From contig JAGPCH010000153.1 in the NCBI GenBank assembly GCA_018058125.1, positions 1 to 5,096 on the forward strand: DNA of 5,096 nucleotides, read 5' to 3'. The notes below the pieces were generated by a model. The model was not told where the DNA came from. It was given only the letters and a program-made list of their open reading frames with translations, and did not search any database. Every line of letters starts with the position of its first letter. Position 1 is the first letter of the stretch. This document shows positions 1 to 5,096 of the stretch, in pieces. The position numbers and the translations under genes were made by a program. This DNA is from Ignavibacteria bacterium. Its GTDB lineage: Bacteria > Bacteroidota > Ignavibacteria > Tepidaquicellales > Tepidaquicellaceae.

Positions 1-427
1 TTTGCCTGTCGGCTGGTTCAAACACTTTCTGGTCATATCTTGGTTTAATATTTCTTTCTTTTGGAAATACCCAAAGCTGAAGCAGATTAATTTCATCTGT
101 TTTCGAATTGTTGAATTCAGAATGAGTTAGTCCGCTTCCGGCTGACATTATCTGAACTTCATTTTTACGGATTACTTCTTTATTTCCCGTACTGTCTTTG
201 TGCGCAAGTTCACCGGTCAAAGGGATCGTAATTATTTCCATGTTGTCATGCGGGTGAGTGCCAAAGCCTTCTCCACCCTGTATAATGTCATCATTTAAAA
301 CTCTGAGAACCCCGAATCTTGTTCTTTCAGGATTGTAATAGTTTGCAAAACTGAAAGAGTGATGAGCATCCAGCCAGCCGTGATTTGCGTGTCCCCTGTC
401 TTCTGCTTTATGAATTACCTTTTCCAT
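1..427 (-). CDS. Pirin-family protein (YhhW-like bicupin), 3' end cut by window
   Basis: This is the N-terminal 142 residues of a pirin; the frame is open at base 1. Pirins are cytoplasmic bicupin metalloproteins. Some, such as E. coli YhhW, have quercetin 2,3-dioxygenase activity, and others bind regulators. The N-terminal cupin is recognisable from HGWLDAHHSFSFANYY (16-31), FGVLRVLNDD (38-47) and the metal-site block THPHDNMEI (57-65). The four expected metal ligands are all present: H58, H60, H102 and E104 (LTHSEF), at nearly the same positions as in YhhW. Family members are usually about 230-290 residues, so the second cupin is outside the window. The start at 427 is supported by an AGGAG eight bases upstream. 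It lies 44 bases after the YceI gene with no terminator between, so it is probably the third gene of the marR operon. The natural substrate cannot be told from sequence. Confidence 0.95.
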   Translation of the reverse strand, partial: MEKVIHKAEDRGHANHGWLDAHHSFSFANYYNPERTRFGVLRVLNDDIIQGGEGFGTHPHDNMEIITIPLTGELAHKDSTGNKEVIRKNEVQIMSAGSGLTHSEFNNSKTDEINLLQLWVFPKERNIKPRYDQKVFEPADRQ

Positions 428-435
428 TTTATTTT

Positions 436-440
436 CTCCT
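436..440 (-). promoter_or_regulatory. Shine-Dalgarno of the pirin gene
   Basis: AGGAG on the minus strand, eight bases before the pirin ATG. It decides that start. It stands out because the YceI and MarR genes in the same operon have no comparable motif, only A/T-rich leaders. Confidence 0.75.
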
Positions 441-471
441 GTTTGTTTATTATGATTATTTATTTGAAATT

Positions 472-1140
472 TTATTTTGATGCAATTGTAAATTTAATAT
501 TAAATTCATCATCGATCATTTTATCACCTATGTCCGGGAAAAACTTTCCTGATCTGTATTTTATGTCCCATAATAATCTGTCAATGTTAAAATCAGCTGA
601 TGCTGTTATACCATTATCGCCGATATTTACTTTTGCTGGAAACGAAATATTCTTTGTAATTCCTTTTATTGTAAGATCTCCGTTAATTTTATAATTGTTG
701 CCGGTACCATCAGACAATGGATCAATAGAAGTAATCACAAATTTTCCGGTAGGAAATTTTTCCACTGAGAAGAAATCGTCTGATTTCAAATGTCCGGTGA
801 GCTTAGCATTAGATTCAGCATCCTCAATATCAAGTACTTTTATACTGTTGAAATCAATTGTAAAGTTGCCACCTGTTAGTGTTCCGCCATCTTCCATGAG
901 TTCACCGCTAGTGATGTTTACAGTTCCGTTATGCTGCCCGGTTACTTTCTTTGCGGTCCATTCCAGTTTGCTTTGCTCTGGAATGAGTTCAGATTTATTT
1001 CCTTTGTTAGATGCTGCTGTTCCCGTTGATTTATTATCCTGCAGAGCTACTTCCTTTGTTTCAGAACATCCTGTCATTATTGAAATTGAAAATGCCAGAG
1101 CTATCAAAAACATCGATCTGTTTCTTGTTAATTTTTTCAT
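472..1140 (-). CDS. YceI-family lipoprotein
   Basis: A 222-residue envelope protein. The N-terminus is basic (MKKLTRNR), followed by a hydrophobic stretch (10-22) and a lipobox-like IMTGC with C25 as the likely lipidated residue, then a polar linker (26-53) rich in S, T, N and K. The YceI domain fills about 54-220. YceI proteins are lipocalin-like beta-barrels that bind isoprenoid or other amphipathic ligands in the periplasm. Family hallmarks are visible: SKLEWTAKKV (57-66), HLKSDDFFSVEKFP (117-130), LTIKGITKNISFP (156-168), DRLLWDIKYRSG (187-198) and GDKMIDDEF (205-213). Length is normal once the lipoprotein leader is allowed for. It begins 52 bases after the MarR stop and has no Shine-Dalgarno, only an A-rich leader, as is common in Bacteroidota. 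The pairing with MarR and pirin suggests a stress or detoxification role. The ligand is unknown. Confidence 0.95.
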   Translation of the reverse strand: MKKLTRNRSMFLIALAFSISIMTGCSETKEVALQDNKSTGTAASNKGNKSELIPEQSKLEWTAKKVTGQHNGTVNITSGELMEDGGTLTGGNFTIDFNSIKVLDIEDAESNAKLTGHLKSDDFFSVEKFPTGKFVITSIDPLSDGTGNNYKINGDLTIKGITKNISFPAKVNIGDNGITASADFNIDRLLWDIKYRSGKFFPDIGDKMIDDEFNIKFTIASK

Positions 1141-1192
1141 TTTATTTTTTATAAGTTATTAAAAATTGGTAAAATTTAATTTATTATTTATT

Positions 1193-1642
1193 CTAACCTC
1201 TTAGTTTATCCAGAAGATCATTTAGTGTTTTCGCTTCACTTTTATTTAAATTTTTTAAGACGCTTTCAAAATTTTCTTCTGTTGATTGTATTTTCTCAAG
1301 CAGCTTAATACCTTTCTCAGTGATCACAATATCCACACATCTTTTGTCATCAGACTTTTGCTTCCTGACAACCAGCTTTTTATCTTCAAGTCTGTCAACT
1401 ATCCTCGACGCGTTTGACATTTTATCCATCATTCGCTCGATCAGTAAATTTACAGTCGATGGATTAGGGTGCTGTCCTTTAAGTATTCTTAAAATATTGT
1501 ATTGCTGTGTGGTTAGGTTGTAAGGCTTTAGCATTCCGTGACTCTTAAGAGATATCCAGCCGCCTGTATAAAGTAAATTCACTACAAGCTTTTGATATTC
1601 ACTCCTGAAACTTTCCTGTTTGATCTCTGATTCTAATTTCAT
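1193..1642 (-). CDS. MarR-family winged-helix transcriptional regulator
   Basis: A 149-residue protein of normal MarR length. Members are dimeric DNA-binding repressors (less often activators) that release DNA when a phenolic ligand or an oxidant binds. The winged helix runs from LTTQQYNILRIL (43-54) through the recognition-helix region MMDKMSNASRIVDRLEDKKLV (71-91) to the wing KSDDKRCVDIVITEKG (96-111), which carries the family signature D-x-R-x(3-4)-I-x-I-T-x-K-G. The flanking N- and C-terminal helices (about 8-36 and 112-147) would form the dimer interface. The only cysteine is C102 in the wing; the N-terminal redox cysteine of OhrR-type sensors is absent. The start at 1642 keeps the full N-terminal helix and lies about 25 bases after the predicted transcription start, without a Shine-Dalgarno. 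It is the first gene of an inferred operon with YceI and pirin, and two palindromes in its promoter suggest autoregulation. The inducer cannot be predicted. Confidence 0.95.
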   Translation of the reverse strand: MKLESEIKQESFRSEYQKLVVNLLYTGGWISLKSHGMLKPYNLTTQQYNILRILKGQHPNPSTVNLLIERMMDKMSNASRIVDRLEDKKLVVRKQKSDDKRCVDIVITEKGIKLLEKIQSTEENFESVLKNLNKSEAKTLNDLLDKLRG

Positions 1643-1671
1643 GAAAGTATTTATGTTATCTTAAAGTATTA

Positions 1672-1702
1672 CAAATATATGTATATACATTTAATGTGTC
1701 AA
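1672..1702 (-). promoter_or_regulatory. Promoter of the marR-yceI-pirin operon
   Basis: On the minus strand, TTGACA (1702-1697) is followed after exactly 17 bases by TATATT (1679-1674). The downstream box reads on as TATATTTG (1679-1672), a full match to the Bacteroidota -7 element TAnnTTTG, with 20 bases between it and the TTG of the -33 box. It therefore fits both the general sigma-70 and the Bacteroidota sigma consensus. The predicted start of transcription is near 1667, giving a leader of about 25 bases before the MarR ATG. A perfect palindrome fills most of the spacer. Confidence 0.75.
1679..1690. promoter_or_regulatory. Putative MarR operator, site 1
   Basis: A perfect 12-base palindrome, ATGTATATACAT, lying in the promoter spacer and sharing its last base with the -10 box. 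It is the second copy, read from upstream, of a 16-base direct repeat (1675-1690 and 1710-1725). A repressor here would directly block RNA polymerase. Assignment to the adjacent MarR is inference from position and symmetry. Confidence 0.6.
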
Positions 1703-1706
1703 CACC

Positions 1707-1712
1707 ATTATA
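1707..1712 (-). promoter_or_regulatory. Possible upstream -10 box (second promoter)
   Basis: A perfect TATAAT on the minus strand, directly after operator site 2, as TATATT follows site 1. No good -35 exists at 17 bases: the hexamer there is TTTTAG, and the better TTGAAT (1740-1735) is 22 bases away. It also lacks the TAnnTTTG extension. It may be a weak tandem promoter or a chance result of AT-rich sequence. Confidence 0.25.
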
Positions 1713-1726
1713 TATGTATATACATA
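1713..1726. promoter_or_regulatory. Putative MarR operator, site 2
   Basis: A perfect 14-base palindrome, TATGTATATACATA, with the same 12-base core as site 1. It lies ten bases upstream of the -35 box. The two cores are 35 bases centre to centre (about 3.3 helical turns), so the bound dimers would not sit on the same DNA face. The two sites bracket the -35 element. Confidence 0.6.
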
Positions 1727-1780
1727 CTTCTAAAATTCAATTCGATCTGTTAAACTTATCTATTTGCATTTTCTATTGTT

Positions 1781-1823
1781 CCACTCTCCCATTCTTTTCC
1801 AGGGAGAGGGACTATGGGAGTGG
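1781..1823. repeat. REP-like inverted-repeat element, intergenic
   Basis: Two overlapping pairings are possible. CTCTCCC (1784-1790) pairs with GGGAGAG (1802-1808) around an 11-base loop. Alternatively the outer arm 1781-1792 pairs with ATGGGAGTGG (1814-1823), ten base pairs with a two-base bulge. The C/T-rich then G/A-rich pattern resembles dispersed intergenic palindromes seen in many bacterial genomes. It is clearly richer in G+C than its surroundings. Only one copy is present here, so its repeat status is inferred. Confidence 0.45.
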
Positions 1824-1827
1824 CTTT

Positions 1828-1855
1828 AAAACAAAAAAGGCGGTATGACCCGCCT
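1828..1855 (-). terminator. Intrinsic terminator of the macroglobulin gene
   Basis: On the minus strand a six-base-pair stem AGGCGG/CCGCCT (1855-1850 with 1843-1838) closes a six-base loop (GTCATA). It is followed by five more T, a G, then TTTT (1837-1828). It begins 46 bases after the macroglobulin stop codon. On the plus strand the tail is not a clean T-run, so it probably acts only for the macroglobulin transcript. It separates that gene from the marR operon. Confidence 0.85.
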
Positions 1856-1901
1856 CTTAATAAATTTTATAAATTTTACAAATCTTATAAATTGAAAATC
1901 C
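1856..1901. other. AT-rich 3' untranslated tail of the macroglobulin gene
   Basis: Between the stop codon and the terminator lies very AT-rich sequence with imperfect repeats of TATAAATT/ATAAATTT. No gene or recognisable site is seen. It probably has no function beyond being the 3' untranslated region. Confidence 0.4.
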
Positions 1902-4900
1902 TTAATCAGTCACCTTCATCACAAGATTCTCCGAATTACCATTCACTTCCGGATAGTACATCAGCATTCCCTGAGCAGGATTTATATTAAACTCTCCCGG
2001 GATCTGAACCTGCATGATATATGAGAATTCATAGACACCTTTGCCAATATATGTCGCAAAGAATGTCACCTTGTCGTCTCTGATATCTTTATCTGCATAC
2101 CACCATCTCCAGTAATAATATCCGTACCCTTCATAATTATTCTCGCCTTCTATCTTAAATGCCCAGTCGTCTTTTATAACTTCAGCTCCGGATGGCAGAG
2201 GATCTTCGAGCATGAAATACTGATAGTCTTCGCTTTTAGAGTGAACTCTCAGTTTCACAAGTATCTCATCTCCCGATTTCACATTCCCGTCAAAATAATT
2301 TTTCTTATATGTTATTTTATCTTCAATATAAGAAGGATATTTTTCCAGTTTGAAATACTCTCTCTCGACCCTGAAACCTTCCTCATTTGCGGAGATAGTA
2401 TTCAATGAATTAAAGTAATTCAATGTAGATGAAAAATATACTTTACCAGAGCCTGACTTCTCTATTCTGATCTCATTCTCACCGGTCTTTAATTTTTCAT
2501 TCTGAATCACAACCGGAACTCCTTTCAGATATACGTCTGCTGAAGTCATCCTTTTTTCAAATACTATATCGCCGTTTAATGTAACTCTAACGGTATAGTC
2601 AGGATTTAACTCATTTGACGTTTTCAGATAATCTGTCATGGCATAAATTATCATTGCAGTCTCCTGCGTGTTTCTCCATGAAGTTCCCTGTCTCTGTGTC
2701 AGAAGCCATCTTACCACTTTGTCTTTAAGCTCAGATTTGCTGTCAATATTTACAAGAGCTTTCAGAGCCATTGCAGTGGTCTGAACTTTATCATTCTGCC
2801 ATCTGTAATGAAACTGTAAACCTTCCCAGTATGCTGCGCCTTCGCCGGTTTGTTTTACGTTTTTTATCAATTCAGATAAGGTCTCTTCAGCTTTACTGTT
2901 ATCACCGATCAGCTTCCAGCTCAATGCTATCAGACTTCTTGCATAATCATTTATCTCAGAAGATCTTATTTTGCTGATCTCTTCCCCAAGATAATCCTTA
3001 TCTTTTTCATTAATGCCGGCAAGTACATAGATCATATATGCTCTGGTAGTAGCATCTGTATCAGTTGATTTGAGCTGACGTTTTATGGATGAAATTCCTT
3101 TTTTTAATACACCATCACTTACATCATAACCGGCTGATCTTGCTATGTTCAATCCGTAAACAACATAAGCTGTCATGAAAGGATTGCCGTCATCATTCTG
3201 CCACCATCCCCAGCCGCCGTTTGAGTTCTGAAATCCATAGAGTCTTTGCAAACCTTTATTGACCATAAGCGGAAGATCTTTCGCCATTGCATCGCTTACA
3301 GGAATGTTAAGATCTTTGAATGTATTTGCGACTATGACAGTCGGAAGGAATCTGCTCATCGTCTGCTCAACGCAGCCATACGGATAGCCAATCAGTTCAT
3401 CCATGGATGTCAGCAATGTAGATGCAAGTGACGGATCAACTGCTATTGTGATCTCACTGCTTCTGAGATCCGTTCCGGTCGGGATATTTAAAATTTTAGT
3501 TTCGGTTTTATTCTGATCCGAGAAATCGGCTATTGCAGTCTCAGTGATCTTCAGACCTTTTGGCTGTAATGGTACTTTCACTTCCATTGCATCCGATTCT
3601 TCATCAGTAAGAGCTTCTGAATAAAGCTTTGCCTCGCCTATCGGCTGTATCACTCTGATCTTCCAGTCAAGTCTAACATCTGTATTCGGTGCAATGCTGA
3701 TCGTTCTTTCATTTGACTCATCCATCAGAAAAACATTCTCACCTGTGAATTTTACTTTAGTCTGTTTTTCCGTGTTTAAATAATTGTGAACAATAGTTGA
3801 GATCACAAGCTCATCATTCTCCTGCAAAAATCTCGGAGTCTCCATTCTTATCAGAAGATCCTTTCTCGTGATAACTGTAGAAACCATCTGCCCGACTTTT
3901 GTATCTTCTGTTATGACTCTCGAAGTGATTCTCCATGTTGTAAGATTATCCGGATATTTCACATCGACTATTGCATAACCCTCGCCGTCTGTAACTGTAT
4001 AAGGTGACCAGAATATTGCATCACGGAAGTCGGAGCGGACGTCGGGGCTTACAAATTCACTGTTAATAATCCTTCCACTTTGATCAGGTGAAATTTTACC
4101 TCTTTCTCCTTTTATCTCTACTTCATCAGTATACATTCTGCTCTTAAAATCTTCTGATTCACCATTGACACTTGTTGGAGCTAACTCCTGTATCATTCCA
4201 TCAGATTCTTTTTTTGCTTTCAAAATTTCATTATTGACATCATCATAAATTAATTCAAGAGTGAGTGACTGTCTTTTCCTTAAACTAAATTCAATAACTT
4301 CTTCTCCTTCGCTGTAATCATTATAAACTCTGATATTAAAATCTCCTTCAGGAAGTTTGAATTCGAAATTTCCTTCGACATCAGTTATAGCAGCATTATA
4401 ATCCCCATTAATAACAATTATTGCATTTGAAATTGGTGTTTTATTTAGATTCAATAGTCTCCCTTTCACAGTTCCAAGATTTTCATTATTTAAAGATTTT
4501 ATATTAAACTTCTCATAAATAGTAATCAGCCTCGACTGCCCGTAGCTGTTATTATTACTAATATATCCGGTCGATACACCAGTACTCCTCTGTCCATAGA
4601 AAAACTTTCTGATGTCTTTTGTATTGTCTTCTTTAATAGAATAAATGCTTTCATCCACTACACCGATAGAAACTTCAGCATTTCTGACCGGACTGCCGTA
4701 ATTGTCGAGTACACGAACTTTAAGCTGACCTGTTTCTTTTGGTTTGTAGATTAGTTGTGATGGTTCGATCTGAACTGTTAGAAATTTCTCTTCAGGAATT
4801 GTCAGTACATTCTTTGAAGTATTATAGAACTGTCCTTCAAATACATAATTAACATTGATCTCAAATCCGCCGTTGTATTTTTCTGTGATCGGAATATCTA

Positions 4901-5096
4901 TCATTGATGAAATTCCTGAAAACTTCTGAACTTTGTAAGAAAGTATGTCATCTGTATTTGTAGTGATCAGAACATTTGCATCGGGATTGGTAATTAAAAT
5001 CAATGCATGACAGACTTCGCCTACTTTATAACTTTCTTTATCCGGAATGATCTGCACTCCGCCTGACTGATTATAGTACCACCACATGTTACCGGT
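1902..5096 (-). CDS. Bacterial alpha-2-macroglobulin, thioester type, N-terminus outside window
   Basis: C-terminal 1064 residues of a cell-envelope protease trap. The frame continues through the window edge (TGN precedes the first in-frame Met at 5087), so that Met is probably internal; family members are usually 1500-2000 residues. Numbered from that Met: bait-region/MG domain, about 10-150, ending SIGVVDESIYSI; carboxypeptidase-regulatory-like insert, about 205-270; charged linker, 284-350; A2M core, from FRDAIFWSPYTV (354-365) through PDNLTTWRITSR (379-390); thioester domain, about 555-830, with YPYGCVEQ (568-575) and helical-toroid repeats including GGWGWW (624-629); C-terminal MG10 domain, about 880-1061. 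In the family, bait cleavage exposes the Cys-Gln thioester, which covalently captures the protease. The thioester pair C572/Q575 is intact. The only other visible cysteine is C26. The signal peptide, which would show lipoprotein or secreted status, is not in the window. The usual partner, penicillin-binding protein 1C, is not downstream. Confidence 0.95.
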   Translation of the reverse strand, partial: TGNMWWYYNQSGGVQIIPDKESYKVGEVCHALILITNPDANVLITTNTDDILSYKVQKFSGISSMIDIPITEKYNGGFEINVNYVFEGQFYNTSKNVLTIPEEKFLTVQIEPSQLIYKPKETGQLKVRVLDNYGSPVRNAEVSIGVVDESIYSIKEDNTKDIRKFFYGQRSTGVSTGYISNNNSYGQSRLITIYEKFNIKSLNNENLGTVKGRLLNLNKTPISNAIIVINGDYNAAITDVEGNFEFKLPEGDFNIRVYNDYSEGEEVIEFSLRKRQSLTLELIYDDVNNEILKAKKESDGMIQELAPTSVNGESEDFKSRMYTDEVEIKGERGKISPDQSGRIINSEFVSPDVRSDFRDAIFWSPYTVTDGEGYAIVDVKYPDNLTTWRITSRVITEDTKVGQMVSTVITRKDLLIRMETPRFLQENDELVISTIVHNYLNTEKQTKVKFTGENVFLMDESNERTISIAPNTDVRLDWKIRVIQPIGEAKLYSEALTDEESDAMEVKVPLQPKGLKITETAIADFSDQNKTETKILNIPTGTDLRSSEITIAVDPSLASTLLTSMDELIGYPYGCVEQTMSRFLPTVIVANTFKDLNIPVSDAMAKDLPLMVNKGLQRLYGFQNSNGGWGWWQNDDGNPFMTAYVVYGLNIARSAGYDVSDGVLKKGISSIKRQLKSTDTDATTRAYMIYVLAGINEKDKDYLGEEISKIRSSEINDYARSLIALSWKLIGDNSKAEETLSELIKNVKQTGEGAAYWEGLQFHYRWQNDKVQTTAMALKALVNIDSKSELKDKVVRWLLTQRQGTSWRNTQETAMIIYAMTDYLKTSNELNPDYTVRVTLNGDIVFEKRMTSADVYLKGVPVVIQNEKLKTGENEIRIEKSGSGKVYFSSTLNYFNSLNTISANEEGFRVEREYFKLEKYPSYIEDKITYKKNYFDGNVKSGDEILVKLRVHSKSEDYQYFMLEDPLPSGAEVIKDDWAFKIEGENNYEGYGYYYWRWWYADKDIRDDKVTFFATYIGKGVYEFSYIMQVQIPGEFNINPAQGMLMYYPEVNGNSENLVMKVTD
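3363..3377 (-). other. Thioester motif GCVEQ of the macroglobulin
   Basis: Encodes G571-C572-V573-E574-Q575. The family consensus is CxEQ, with the thioester formed between Cys and Gln; E. coli YfhM has CLEQ in the same YPYGC context. Its presence says this is a covalent-trap type protein, not the thioester-less YfaS type. Confidence 0.9.
4278..4475 (-). other. Carboxypeptidase-regulatory-like domain inserted in the macroglobulin
   Basis: Encodes residues about 205-270. The sequence has the pattern of the small beta-sandwich found in CarboxypepD_reg-like domains: GTVKGRLLNLNKTPISNA (205-222), then AITDVEGNFEFKLPEGDF (233-250), then NIRVYND. The T-D-x-x-G-x-F-x-F-x-L-P-x-G turn is the most telling feature. 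It sits between the bait-region domain and the A2M core, where protease-sensitive bait sequence lies in family members. Its role is unknown; it may display or anchor the bait segment. Confidence 0.7.

Noticed and set aside
359..694. Plus-strand open frame of 111 codons
   Set aside because: It crosses the pirin start, the intergenic gap and the 3' end of the YceI gene on the opposite strand. Its translation has no family features and no ribosome binding site is seen.
695..1162. Plus-strand open frame of 155 codons
   Set aside because: It is the antisense shadow of the YceI lipoprotein gene, which has clear domain motifs on the minus strand.
1320..1523. Plus-strand open frame of 67 codons
   Set aside because: It lies wholly inside the MarR gene in antisense, with low-complexity Ser/Leu-rich translation.
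1644..1670. Direct repeat AAAGTATT in the marR leader (plus-strand reading)
   Set aside because: Eight bases in very AT-rich DNA; no symmetry or relation to known elements, so chance is a sufficient explanation.
1714..1848. Plus-strand small frame of 44 codons starting in operator site 2
   Set aside because: It runs through the REP-like repeat and into the terminator stem, has no ribosome binding site, and its product is unremarkable.
2771..2977. Plus-strand open frame of 68 codons
   Set aside because: Antisense shadow of the macroglobulin thioester domain.
3246..3431. Plus-strand open frame of 61 codons
   Set aside because: Antisense to the macroglobulin thioester motif, which is the strongly supported reading.
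4038..4300. TonB-receptor-like carboxypeptidase-regulatory plus plug arrangement
   Set aside because: The stretch DEVEIKGERGKISPDQSGR faintly resembles the start of such plug regions, but it runs straight into the A2M core and no beta-barrel follows.
5085..5087. ATG at 5087 as the true start of the macroglobulin
   Set aside because: The frame stays open to the window edge. The sequence begins inside a macroglobulin domain without a signal peptide, and the visible length is well short of the family.
1..5096. CRISPR array, tRNA, rRNA, insertion sequence or phage genes
   Set aside because: No regularly spaced repeats, cloverleaf-like sequence, transposase motifs or terminal repeats were seen on either strand.

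Overview
All four genes in this window lie on the minus strand. The DNA is AT-rich. The best promoter carries a TAnnTTTG -7 box, the pattern of the Bacteroidota/Chlorobi group, and two of the three visible gene starts have no Shine-Dalgarno sequence. A large alpha-2-macroglobulin with an inserted carboxypeptidase-regulatory-like domain fits the same group. I infer a Bacteroidota or related FCB-group bacterium (Ignavibacteria-like is possible); no marker gene here fixes the genus.

Layout, in the direction of transcription. (1) 5096-1902: the C-terminal 1064 residues of a bacterial alpha-2-macroglobulin, open at the window edge, with an intact thioester (GCVEQ) and a complete C-terminal half. 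It ends at an intrinsic terminator (1828-1855). (2) 1643-1901: a 259-base intergenic stretch holding that terminator, a REP-like inverted repeat (1781-1823), and a compact control region with a strong promoter and two copies of the palindrome ATGTATATACAT. (3) 1642-1: a probable three-gene operon of a MarR-family regulator, a YceI-family lipoprotein and a pirin-family protein (cut by the window start). The genes are separated by 52 and 44 bases and no terminator is visible between them.

The two halves look functionally separate. The macroglobulin is a cell-envelope protease trap. The marR-yceI-pirin unit looks like a self-regulated stress operon: the putative MarR operators flank the -35 box and overlap the -10 box of its own promoter, so repression by steric block and release by a ligand or oxidant is the simplest model. 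The most unusual features are this operator-promoter arrangement and the extra beta-sandwich domain plus charged linker placed where the macroglobulin bait region should be.
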